NCBI GenBank assembly: GCA_958450365.1
Contig: CAUEEP010000725.1
Coordinates: forward strand, 2,194,001 to 2,258,000
Direction of reading: 5' to 3'
DNA: 64,000 nucleotides
Source of the DNA: Mesorhabditis belari
Taxonomy: Eukaryota > Nematoda > Chromadorea > Rhabditida > Rhabditidae
In this document: positions 47,801-58,000 of the stretch, one piece after another
How the letters are laid out: each line of letters starts with the position of its first letter
How positions within the stretch are numbered: the first letter of the stretch is position 1
Notes under the pieces: generated by a model
What the model was told of the DNA's origin: nothing
The model's input: only the letters and a program-made list of their open reading frames with translations
The model's database searches: none
Translations under genes and position numbers: made by a program

Positions 47801-50800
47801 TTGGCTTTGGCCTTTCATTTGTCTGCCTAAATTTCCTAGGTCAAAGCAAGCCAATTGAAAGTCATTGGCTTGGTTTGATTTGACTTGACTTGACTTGACC
47901 TGACTTGACTTGACTTGACTTGGCCTGGCTTGGCTTGGTTTTTGCTCCACTTTTGCTTAAATAGCAACTAAACTGAAAGAATAATGCAATCTGCGTTGCC
48001 TCTAAAATCTCTTTTAACAGACTAGAGTCCCAATAGTTCAGCTTAAATTTAGGTAATGATCGAGTTGGTGATCGCTCATCCGTATCACACAGTCAATACT
48101 TTACTCTTTTATGAAGACGGAGCTGAAAAGGTTTGTGCCTAAAAAAAGGCTGTCAAATCGTAAACTTTTCTCTGTACATCAATTTTCATTTTGTTTTGTC
48201 TCCAGAGTCCAATAGTCATGGAAATTTTGAAAGCGGCGATGAATGGAAGACGAAAATTGGCCGATAAGATCAAAGCGCTACGAACGGCGCATCGGATTTA
48301 TAAAGTAAAGAGTTATTTAAATGGAAAGAATTCAGAAATCTTTCCAGAACTTTTGCCAAATCGAAATCGACAAAGATCCACAATTTCAACTTGTGCAAAA
48401 ACCTGGCAAAAGTGCGATTTTTTTTTCATGAACTTTCTGATCAAGTCTTTAGCTCTCTTCATTGCGAATCAACAGAAGTGTGAGCTTTTTCAGAATCGAT
48501 CACTTTTATCCCAGCTGCCACTACCGATTATCGATCCTGAAGTGAGTCGTTAATAACGAAAATTCTTTAAAATGCACCACTATGCAAAATTATTGGGTTG
48601 GTGAATTGAAAACTGTGGGCGCCTGTCATATATGACAGTTTAGAAGAAACCCAGGAGAAAAAAGAAGAGGGGAAAATTTTTTAAGGGAACAAGGAGGGGA
48701 GGGTCAATAATAATGGAATTATTTCCAAGATTTTTGGGTTTTGGGGAGTTCAAAGTCCGGCAGTTTTCAATTCACCAACCCAATATTATAGAAACATACC
48801 CTTTCTGGTTTACGCAAATTTCCGAAGACTTTAGTGTGCAGAAAGGGTTTTACAATGGTTAAGCACAAAACAGAGGTTTTTTTTTGCATGAAATCTTTAG
48901 TTATAGACTCTTTATGATATTTAGGCGCTTCATTTTGATGAACAAAGCGAACAAGCGCTTGTCTGTTGGGGATCAATCAATCCTTGTTGTCAAAAAGTGA
49001 GCAGTTCATCTTTTTTTACCGACAATGAATCCAGTCAAACTACATGAATAGGATTTTATCCACTGAAACTTTATTTATTTTCTTTTTTATATAAAGATTT
49101 GATCTAAAAACCTTATTTTTATCTTACATGTTAGGCTGATGGACAAAGTCGGCCGATTCTATTGGATGTGGTGGGTAGTGATGGAAAAAACTATCGACTT
49201 GTCTTCAAGGTCAGTATTATAGCAAGACTAATAATAAGTTATAAAGTCAACAAGGGAAAGACAACAGTAGGATGTGGCTAAATGAAATAAGCCATATCCC
49301 ATTCGATGCAGAATTTCTCGCTGATTCCAAATCTGCTTTCCGTTTTTGCAAAATGGCTTTCAAAAAAAAGTTAGCTAAGTTTTAGGGTGAAAATGCGAAA
49401 ATTTGAAGCCGAATAGAGATGCCTTTATAAGGGTTTTCTTACGGATCTCAAACTTGATCTGATTGTATAGTGGATAAAACGCTTGCATACGAAACGAGCA
49501 TTACATTTTCTTGCTCGAGTTCAATTCCTTTTTGGCAAAACTTTTGTTTTTCTTTTTCCACTGTTCTCTGTGTACAGACACAATTGCGCACCATCTGGCA
49601 CACCATCTATACATATAGGAAGCCCTGGAAGATTATGTCTAATTACCTACATCTATTTATCAGTCGCCGCGAGGGACTTTCCACCCTAAAACTTAAAACA
49701 CGGATAACTTTTTATAGAAAACCATTTTGCAAAAACGCGAAGCAGATTCGGAATCAGCGTGTAATTCTGCGTCGAATGGGATATGGCTTATTTCATTTGG
49801 CCACATCCTACTGTCGTCTTTCCCTTGTAAAGTGCCATCGTTTAGCATGAATAACTGAATGATTTTAGAAAGAAGATGTCCGTCAGGATAGTCTTGTCGA
49901 ACAGTTATTCTCCGTTGTGAATACAATTCTGGCTACGGATAAGGATCCACAACCACTCAGAACTTATAAAGTACCAAATGAAAACGTTTTTTTGACAAAG
50001 TTTGAGATTTAGGTGATGCCTTTGAGTGAAAAAACGGGGATTATCGAGTTCTGCATGGGAACGACTTCAATGAGTAAGATAACAGAGTAGATTTAAGTAA
50101 TCAATCTTTTCGACAAGATTATCACGACAAGATAAGTCCGATATAAAAGCATAGGGTTTACTGTATTCAATTTTTAGAATCCTTGCTTTGTGGTGAAGAT
50201 CGTGAATCAGGACTACATCAAAAAATCCATCCACAAGATCTGTCGTGCAAGGTGGAACAAGATTTTACACCTTTTTAACATAAGCAATGAGTATTTAGTC
50301 AGCGATTAGCATGATGGCCAAATCAGTTAAACCAAACACATCCACCAATGACGCTTTGCAGATGTTCGACGACATCTGCAAGAGAATGAGACCCGTTTTT
50401 AGGTAGAGAAACAATGGATACAAGCATTTTTGGTACTATTCGGTGATTCCATCACAACCAATTATCCTCATGTGCATCAATACGGTCATACCCCCAAATA
50501 TTTTGGTTATTCTAAGGTAAATTTTTGCGTAGATTCCAAAAATCGTAGTTTCAGAGCGATTTCAGTACTCTATCATAAAGAAAAACAGCTTTAAAAATCA
50601 AAAATTTTGAGGATCCCATCTTGTGCGCGCTGAAATGCGTCAAAAATACCGTATTTCTAAATATTAATATTACCATTGTGTAGCCCTTGAAAAGAGCTTT
50701 CAGAAAATGTATAACACTAATAGTTTAAACTCAAAGACAAGGGAGTTACAGACGCGCGAAAGTGACGATCGTTTTTCAAATATGATATTTCATTGTCCAG

Positions 50801-53800
50801 TACTGTAGCTTTCTTTGCCAAGAACTTTTTATTTCTCCATTTTGCAGCTCCCCATAAGCATTCAATTGATTGCTGTATTTATGGTTGACAATTTTATGTT
50901 TGAAGCCAGCTTTCTCAATTCGGGTAGAACCGTATAACCGTATTGATGCGCGGCGGAAAATCTTCTGCTTTTATAATGAAATGAAGGCTTAAAGGCTTTC
51001 TACTCTTATCACGGTACGGTAGGTTTTAGCGGGACTTTTTTTCCTTCACTTTTCGGGTTTGTATTCTACCGAACTTTTTTTATAGACATCATTTTTACGA
51101 GAGTTTCCCGACCACTTCCGAATGGATTGCTCAATTGGATGCATACACAACGAGTCTAGCACATTGGTGTATAGGTGAGGAACAAGGCAAAAAAGACGAT
51201 CGTTTTGAGACTGATCTAGTCTATAAAAAGTACCGTAAACATTCTAATAGAAGCGCCGGTTCTTTTATTTTCAATGTCCCTCCGAAATTCTTTTTCGTGC
51301 TCAGCTAGTCTACCCAAATTTTCAAGAGCTCGAAAATGGATGTTTTTGTTGGATTTTGATCCGATTTTCGACATTATTAAGCTTTTTTAGTTTATAACTA
51401 TTATTTAAAGCCTTTGGAAGTCTTTAAAAAGTTGAGCATTTTGCTATCGAAGCATTTTGCATTTTGCTATCATTTTGCTAGTTGATAAATTCGAAAAGAT
51501 GAAAAATTTCGTCTAAAGGAGGCGCTTCTATTGAAATAAATACGGCATCTGACTAGGAGTTAACCAAAAACAAACCTAGACCTGATTTATTTTGGTCTGG
51601 CTTACTACCCAAATGTACTTTGGTCAAGCGGGAACAGGCTCCAGACAGGCCTAGCTTGGCTTGGCTGGCTTACAGATTTTAGCAACAAAAGAATGGTCAG
51701 AAGCGGGAGTGATCGTTTGAGATGAGTGATACCTCATTCGATAGATCTCATGATGAATATCGATGACCAAAAAAATTAACTCCCCAAAGTAACTCTACAA
51801 CGAGAAATGGAGCCAACAAGGAGCCAAAAATGACGTTTTTGGCCCTCCTTAACGGAACTGGAACTTTTTACTGAATCAATATTTTTGAATAATCTTTTTT
51901 ATATATAATAGAACTTGAATGAAGCTAAAAGATAAACTTTCATTAATTATAGAAATTTAAAATGTTTTTATAAAAAAAAATGATTGATTTCAGCCAAAGT
52001 TCAGTAAAATTTGGCTGAAATCAATGACTTTGAAATGTAAAATTCTATAAATACTTTGGGAATCAAATTTTACTATTTTTTAGCTACATTCAAGTTCTAT
52101 TAAATGTAAAAAAGATTATTCAAAATATATTGATTCATTCAGCATAACCTTGTCGTTTTTGAACACTCGACGTCTTGCTAATGAAAAATCTTCAAAACAA
52201 AGCTTTTTAGGCGCTTTAAAAAGTGATTTGCAAGGGAAATGATTGGAATGAAAGATCTAATGAAAGATCTAATGAAAGATCTACTGAAAGATCTACTGAA
52301 AAAAACCGTATTTCATTTGGTAGCTTGAGACTTATTCAGTTGGAAAATGAATTTGAGCTGAAAGACTTAATACTCAACCTAGTAGATATCATTTGAGGCT
52401 TTGCATTGCATTCATTTTCGTATTTATAAACTAAAATTCATCGATGATCAATATTCATGATGAGATCTATCGAATGAGGTATCACTCATTCCAGTCCACG
52501 CCACTTCTGACCATTCTCTTGTATGGAACTAGGATCTGATTGGGATATTGTTAATGAGGAAGATACAGTGCGTTTCAGAATAATAAAGTGTCTAATAAAG
52601 GCCCTCCCAAAAACAGGGTTTTTGTACGTTCGGAAAACTTTGTTGGATTTTGATAACACCATCGTTTTCTCCATTTTGAATAGCTAAAAATTTAAAATTT
52701 AACACAAACGTACAAAGGTACAAACGTACAAGCGTACAAACGTACAAACGTACAAACGTACAAACCTATAAACCTATAAGAACGTACAAACCTACAAGAA
52801 CGTACAAACGTACGAACGTACAAAAACGTACAAACGTACAAACATACAAACATACAAACGTACAAACGTACAAAAACCCCATTTTTGGAGGTGCCTTTAT
52901 CATTCTGAAACGCTCTGTATTAGTCTAGTCTCAATAGAAAGCATTGATCGACTCGTTGTTAAAAAGTAGCGTACTGATTAAATGCATTGTACAAGGCTTA
53001 AATGTCCTGCATTGTACTGGACGAGTACTTGAGCAAATAACAAAGTGCCAAACATTTTGGTAGTCTTTATTTTTAGTATGCTACGTGATTGGCCTCGGTG
53101 ATCGTCACATGTCAAATATTTTATTCGAGCCACAGACTTCACGATTTGTTCACATTGATCTAGGTGAGATAGAAATTGAACGTGTCTACAACATTTCCAG
53201 GAATGATCCTCGAGTATTCAAAGAGAACACTGCCAGTTCCCGAACATGTTCCATTCCGTCTCACTCGTGACTTAACGGATCCTCTTCTTCCCGATGGAAT
53301 GGGTCATCTTGTTGACCGAATGACAAAAACCATGGAAACACTTCGATCAAATCACCGGGTTTTTTTGAAATTTTGGATTTAATTCGTTTTTTTAGGTAAT
53401 TCTGGGTTTAGCGTCCGTTTTTCTGCGAGAGTTCATGAGCAATTTTAAAGAAGCGGTGGGGCTATTAATACTACACTACTGGACAATAAAATATGATATT
53501 TGAAAAAAGATCGTCACTTTCGCGCGTCTGTAACTCCCTTGTCTTTGAGTTTAAACTATTAGTGTTATACATTTTCTGAAAGCTCTTTTCAAGGGCTACA
53601 CAATGGTAATATTAATATTTAGAAATACGGTAAAGACAAGGGAGTTACAGACGCGCGAAAGTGACGATCGTTTTTCAAATATGATATTTCATTTCACTGT
53701 AACTATAGCAAGAATATCATTGGATCTTTTACATCTAAAATTTCAGCATAATACTCAATCCTACACATCGATGACGGCAATTGCACGGCTGCGTGACAAA

Positions 53801-54179
53801 CTGAATGGCACCGATGCGTCGCTGATAGAACAAAGTCCCGAGCAACAAGTGAGATTTTGAAACAATCAATTTTTGTGATTAATAGAAAGTCGCTAGAGTG
53901 CATTTCTTTTGGTCTGCTTTTCGAAAAGGCACCAATTTTCGAAAACTATCGTCACCAAGCCGCCAGTTTTCATTTAATAGCTGAATTTTGGTCTCATTCG
54001 ATGAGAAATCGCGAGGCTCAATCAATAAGATGAAAATTTAGCTGATCAAATGTAAACTGACGGCGTTGATAACGATGATTTTCGAAAGAAATCCTTTCCA
54101 GGTTCGTCGTCTCATCCAAGAAGCCACAAACAAAGAAAATCTAGCCCGAATATATTGTGGATGGATGCCATTTTTGTAA
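29808..54179 (+). CDS. atm-1: ATM-family serine/threonine kinase (PI3K-related), C. elegans ATM-1-like
   Basis: First exon 29808-29951 (MNQDWTNGPSCSQYAP...), then 31204-31326, 31392-31494 and many short exons, to TAA at 54177-54179. An in-frame ATG at 29712 is an alternative start. The long N-terminus is helical-repeat-like with little obvious signature. FAT region about 43430-47150 (for example YRDAWQMRNWKSVPF near 44280). Kinase exons about 48050-53460: RPILLDVVGSDGKNYRLVFK, EDVRQDSLVEQLF, MPLSEKTGIIEFC, the catalytic loop GLGDRHMSNILFE near 53085-53120, and FVHIDLG, then VPEHVPFRLTRDLTD. FATC ends ARIYCGWMPFL. HIDLG and VPFRLTRD fit ATM/Tel1 rather than ATR. ATM is a nuclear kinase activated by double-strand breaks. 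The gene spans 24 kb because its introns carry numerous MITEs, foldback elements and minisatellites. Confidence 0.88.
30045..30628. repeat. Repeat family R, copy C, carrying a PNUTS exon fragment
   Basis: Collinear with copy A from cataagtctttacaattttt on. Unlike copy B it continues beyond the repeat into sequence identical in layout to the PNUTS intron/exon after copy A: 30547-30627 matches about 15596-15677, including the splice donor and about 42 bases of the exon. It lies in the first atm-1 intron. Confidence 0.85.
31005..31165. repeat. Minisatellite, 15-bp unit
   Basis: About ten tandem copies of ggccatttacttttg in the first atm-1 intron. The plus-strand frame through it is a shadow. 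Confidence 0.9.
31662..32136. repeat. 35-bp minisatellite inside an inverted-repeat element
   Basis: About nine tandem units of a 35-bp repeat (cggttaatcaaaccgaaccg followed by aagaactaatctttt) at 31730-32055. They are bounded by complementary ends: tagacttttgtttcggttaa at the left and ccaaccgaacacacaagtct at the right, with ttttcggttcggtttcggtt and its complement inside. Located in an atm-1 intron just before the exon at 32134. Confidence 0.85.
34345..34830. mobile_element. Foldback element F4 with tRNA-like arms
   Basis: Left arm cgtggtggcggtgggcttga ... ccctagggttcgggtcgc; right arm gacccgaacgtagggtcc ... tcaagccaacgaccac. B-box-like agggttcgggtc lies in the left arm. The right side also has cggaaagcagattcggaatc, shared with F2. 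It occupies an atm-1 intron. Confidence 0.65.
35693..35943. mobile_element. MITE family M2, copy 1
   Basis: Left end accgtaatacctataattgt, right end actattgcaggtattacggg, with further pairing between cgtacagtcgcgtaa and ctacgcgagtgtacg. In an atm-1 intron. Confidence 0.75.
36380..36655. mobile_element. MITE family M2, copy 2
   Basis: Left end taccgtaaatactctaatag, right end ctattagagtatttatggta, plus internal gtagtctaac/gttagactac. About 275 bp, in an atm-1 intron. Confidence 0.85.
38148..38782. repeat. Foldback element, copy 2
   Basis: Shares the left end ggcccgtagccaggatctcg and overall plan with 25250-25962. Arms pair (caatcaatttacaccc / gggtgtaaattgattg) around a centre near 38465. In an atm-1 intron. 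Confidence 0.85.
38822..39265. mobile_element. Inverted-repeat element, about 440 bp
   Basis: Left ataccatgttgggggggctt and cactttttcaggaccagttt pair with right aaactggaccagaaaaagtg and cccccaacatgaaatgtt. It sits beside the preceding foldback in the same atm-1 intron. The enclosed minus-strand 92-residue frame is not recognised. Confidence 0.7.
40125..40855. mobile_element. MITE with long TIRs, mariner-like ends
   Basis: Left taggtgacaatatatgtgtt with right caaatattatgggccaccct. The arms continue complementary for about 200 bp (gccttatatgaaggcaaatt / aatttgccttcatataaggt). About 730 bp. In an atm-1 intron. Confidence 0.8.
41825..42060. repeat. 'ccattggcaa' palindromic repeat, atm-1 copy
   Basis: Related to 6640-7350: tttgccattggcaacctaac on the left and ttagattgccaatggcgaaa on the right, with ttggtgttgggctattcaat and its partner inside. 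In an atm-1 intron. Confidence 0.8.
43085..43283 (-). repeat. tRNA-like repeat, reverse copy
   Basis: On the minus strand: ccggataacttagtggttag, then gaagcaaaaaggccgagagt and tcaatcctctctccgg, giving a 5-bp acceptor-like stem ccgga/tccgg. The loop ccgggaa would place GGG at the anticodon position with C at position 33. Flanks match 12899-13075 including the purine/pyrimidine tract, so I call a repeat, not a functional tRNA. Confidence 0.5.
45440..45692. mobile_element. MITE family M2, copy 3
   Basis: Left ttaccgtaaatactgtaatg, right cattacagta-type end (cactattacagtatttacgg). Contains the internal block gactacacgactgtacgagg shared with copies 1 and 2. In an atm-1 intron. A solo right end lies at 57240-57275. 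Confidence 0.85.
48593..48783. mobile_element. Short MITE with mariner-like TIRs, 191 bp
   Basis: Ttgggttggtgaattgaaaa and ttttcaattcaccaacccaa are perfect inverted ends, flanked by TA at 48591-48592 and 48784-48785. No coding capacity. In an atm-1 intron. Confidence 0.92.
49250..49832. mobile_element. Foldback element F2 with tRNA-like sequence
   Basis: Left caagggaaagacaacagtag; right ctactgtcgtctttcccttg. Arms also share cccattcgatgcagaatt and aattctgcgtcgaatggg. Left arm carries a tRNA-like stretch: attgtatagtggataaaacg, an anticodon-like cttgcatacgaaacgag and a B-box-like ctcgagttcaattcc. In an atm-1 kinase-region intron. Confidence 0.8.
50650..50815. repeat. Partial copy of MITE family M3
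   Basis: Shares taccgtatttctaaatatta and gacaagggagttacagacgc through gatatttcattgtccagtac with the element at 53479-53705. In an atm-1 intron. Confidence 0.8.
51231..51706. mobile_element. MITE family M1, copy 3, with shared flank
   Basis: Left taccgtaaacattctaatag, right ggcgcttctattgaaataaa then tacggca at 51547. The flank 51547-51706 matches 28748-28905, so the duplicated unit is larger than the MITE. In an atm-1 intron. Confidence 0.8.
51705..52520. repeat. Nested foldback structure, about 800 bp
   Basis: Outer arms: agtgatacctcattcgatag near 51728 pairs with ctatcgaatgaggtatcact near 52470. Inner arms: tgaatcaatatttttgaata near 51873 pairs with the complement near 52120-52140. An inner copy pair of ttcagccaaa/tttggctgaa lies at 51991-52022. 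It fills the intron before the last kinase exons of atm-1. Confidence 0.75.
52564..52920. repeat. TIR element with internal (acaaacgt) minisatellite
   Basis: Left tacagtgcgtttcagaataa and right cattctgaaacgctctgta are inverted; the arms continue as cccaaaaacagggtttttgt / acaaaaaccccatttttgg. Between them at about 52705-52870 lie some 15 units of acaaacgtac-type repeats, which resemble the inner end of the arm. In an atm-1 intron. Confidence 0.85.
53479..53705. mobile_element. MITE family M3, complete palindromic copy
   Basis: Arms gatcgtcactttcgcgcgtc and gacgcgcgaaagtgacgatc extend to actggacaataaaatatgat at the left. About 225 bp, in an atm-1 intron between kinase-tail exons. The partial copy is at 50650-50815. 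Confidence 0.88.
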
Positions 54180-55035
54180 AAGCTTCTTTAGTTTTGTTTT
54201 TTGTATTTATTTTTGATTCTTTGATCCGGTCTTTGAATCAAATCAATTCTTTGATTCTAAAACGGGTTTACTCCTTACCTCACTTTTCATAAAGCTTTAT
54301 CTCGACGCGTTTCACAGCAAAAATATCCAATCTTTATTTTCACAAAACTTTGTCTAACGCTGGCATTGATCATTAGCCCGTTTTTTAAGCAATATCTTAT
54401 CGATTTCTTCGCGTGTTGGCACATGTTTTGAGGCTGGTTTCTTGTAGAACGGAGCCCGGACTTCGGGTTGAACTAAATATTTTGATTGTATGTCACGTCC
54501 GATTTAGGCACGGCGTCTGATTTAGAAACAAGGTACTTCCTGCGCTCTTCCAACTAGGTCTTTGGTACCAATAGATGTAGAATCATCGATAATTGTCGTA
54601 AATTTTTTGATTGAACCCGATCCGATAAAAGGGTAAAAAGTTAGAGCCAAAATACTGATTTATCTCCTTGTTCAGTATTTTGGCTCTAATTTTTTGGTCC
54701 TTTGATCGGATCGGGCTTAATTAAAAAAGTTACCACAATTATCGATGATTCTGCATCTATTGGTACCAAAAACCTAGTTAGAAGAGTGCAGGAAGTACCT
54801 TGGTTCTAAATCGGACGCTGTTTCTAAATTGGACACAGTTTCCAATTGCTGTAACAAGCCAGGTTTTTAAAATATAGCTAAAAATTTAATACCATTCGAT
54901 AGGAAATTGAATTCTCTACAAAATGGTATATTATTGTCGATAGTTCACTAGTCTTTCTTAATAGAAAAGCGCACTGAAAAAAGGGTTTCGAAATCGGACG
55001 TAACATGGATAAAATTTAATTTTGGTTGTAAAGTT
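54180..55035. other. Convergent intergenic region with a palindromic MITE (about 54478-54836)
   Basis: The ATM stop (54179) and the sphingomyelinase stop (55036) face each other here. Most of the gap is a foldback: taccaatagatgtagaatca pairs with tgattctgcatctattggta, and gagccaaaatactgatttat with its partner near 54680. A ctagtctttcttaatag segment and AT-rich sequence make up the rest. I see no gene. Confidence 0.75.
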
Positions 55036-58000
55036 TTAAGAGTAACTTATCAGCATAAGATACTCTAATAAAAATAAACCGCCAAGATCGATGCAGAGCT
55101 TATCTGTGTGATGAGCGCGTCTTGCATTGCATAAAAGTTTTGACTTGCAGGTACCGGTACAGGGTCCAAGATTTGTTCGACGGTAGTAGTTCCTGAAATT
55201 TACTGTATGTTGATCGGCTTTCTAAAAGAATACTTTAGATATTTAGCGAACAAAGCATCGTCAGTGACCATTCTGTTGATCATGTTTGCCCACTCGGTTG
55301 GATTTGTGTTTTTCAATCCATATTCCTGAAAATTTGTTTGAAAGTTCAGTGAGCTAGAATTTCTTGGATTTAAGTCATAGCATTCACTAAGAAACGTTTG
55401 TTATTACTTTCAAAATGAACTAAACATCAACTATGAATGCCACAGCTTAACTTGGGATTAAAAATATAATAGTTTTAACTGTCACTTCTGACTACGATCA
55501 TTCAGACTCCTGTTTGGATCAATTCTCGAGTCACCGTTCGCTTTCAAAGCCTAATTTAAATTTATCGCTAATCCTGGAGCGCATACTACCAAATCTATTT
55601 GGAAATATTGACGTCACTTCAAATTTTGCTTTAATGACCTTTTTAAGCTATTGATTCAATTGAATTTTTGAGTGCTTTAAGCTTCAAAGTCTAGTTTAAA
55701 TTTATCGTTAATCCTGGAGCTCATACTACTACATAATCCGATAGGCTACAAATTACCTGCAGAACACTCGAATAGAGCAAAGTGAAATCCTTTTGTGATG
55801 GATTCGTGTTTTTCTCAATATCGAAATACCACTCTTCCCAGTCGATCACTCCCTATAAACTTTTTAGACTCCCTATTAGACTACAAGGACTTACAAAAGT
55901 CGATCCTTTGTAGTTTCCGTCTAATTTGTAGATTCGATAGGCTGGGTTGAAGCTGGACATCGTTGTGATACTTCCAGCACTAAAAAAGGCAAGGTTTTTG
56001 AATTTACATTTGCATTATTGCATTATACATTATTTTATCCGTTTTCTACCATTTTCATTTACAATTATTCTTTTCGTTAAACAAAAACCTGTAAATAACT
56101 CCAGTCGGTGTTGATTTAGCATCTTCAGGATCGGCGAACATCACATAGAACTCCTCACTGTGTGTGTGACCGAAGAATTGACCGGTGATGATGTTAGCGA
56201 ATCTGAAGTACCGTGTTTACAAAAGAGCTCTTTATAAATATATGCATTTATTCACACGAATAATGTGGTACAAAAAAGCACACAAGTACAACCCCTAAGC
56301 CTTAACTGTAGGGAAAAACGAACCATAATCTAGAAGCGACGGGATTGAACCCTTGACTTCCCGACTAAGATACAGGGCTCTTAGCCAAGCCTATAGCATT
56401 TATGGCAAAACTAGATAGCTAACCGATTCACAGCATTGTAGTAATTGATCGCCCATCCCTCCAAGCACTCTCCATCACCTCCAGGAATGTGAGCCGTAAT
56501 GTGAACCTGGAAATTAAAGGAGATTTTTATAATAAAACCAAATCTCATATACAAATTCCGAATTCTTAAGAACCAATATCTATTTTTTTCTCTCCTCAAT
56601 TGCTTTTTGGTGACTCTGCTTTGTATTGGGCTTGTAAACACGTGGAAACCTTATCTCCGGCCTGTTCAGCTGCATACAATTGATTGACAAGCCAGGTCAT
56701 CGTTCCATCCGGATCCGTTTGGTTCACATAAAGGAAACTATAAGTAAAAGAGATTGAAAGCTATTTACATAAAGAAACAAGTTGACGTTGTCACCGCCGA
56801 GTGGAGTGTTGAGAGAAATGATGCGGAGGCCGGGGTACGGTTTGATCACATAACTGCCCATGCTGGAGAAAATGAGTATTTTTCTATGGCAAAATGGCCA
56901 GATGGCCGACCGGTTAGGAGTCTTGTCTCTTAAGCGGAAGGTCGAGGGTTCAATCACTCTGGCAAGATAAAAATGTTTCTTTTTCCCACCAAGTGGGTTT
57001 TTTCTTTCACAACATTTGGGTAATAGGGGTAAATAGGGGTGAGAACGGCCGCAGTGCCATAAAATTGTGTGTTTAACCTTTATGTCTTATTATGTACCCT
57101 TTGTTTGTATCACATTATTGGTTTTCAATAAATGTATTTTTTTTTTAAAAATAAAGTACTGCATGACTTTATCAAGTACTACTTAAGTACTTCGTCAAGT
57201 ACTACAAGTAATTCGTACTTAAGTCCGGTACGTCAAGTACTGTACAAGGCGGGTGGGGTACTGTTACAGTATTTACGGTGAGAGCATGACTAGTGCGATA
57301 AGGGTCAAGCTTGACATCTCAAGGATAAACGGTTCGACATGTCTGAAACCGGTTTGAACCAGAATGAACTAATTTTTCAAACTGACATTGGGACGATTCC
57401 CTGTTAAACTATTAGGTTGATGCAAAAGTCTTTTTCATTTTTTTCGTACTTCCGTTAAAAAGTAACAAATGCACCAATTGAAGAACGGTTTATTGCATTC
57501 GAAAGGCCAATTATTTTTCTGCAAAATGACATTAAAACGAGTTTAAAATGTCTTATGTCTAGATTTTTTTGAGAGCCTGAAGTCGGGTAGTCAAAAAAGG
57601 CGACGGCTCGATGATGCATTTTAGACACTTTAGCTAAGGAAACCAATCTTGATGTTAATAAATAAAAGATAGAGCACAAAAAGTTAGATACTTTTTCAGA
57701 TTTTCAGAGAAATTGATTCAGCCAATTTCTTTATAGAGGTTTTTATAGATTTTTATGAAAAACCCGTTTTCACTCTCGAATTTGCTTGAAAGTGAACCCA
57801 AATTGACTTAAAAAGATGGGAAATTGAACAATAAACACTTTTCATTTAGAGCAAACCATAGGTTAATTGATGACTTTGTTATTTTTCAAAAGAAGTACGA
57901 AAAAAATGAAAAAGACTTTTGCATCAACCTAATACAATAGATCGATCAGCCTAAGCCTAAGCCTAAGCCTAAACCTGAGTCCAGAGCAGCCCAGCCCATT

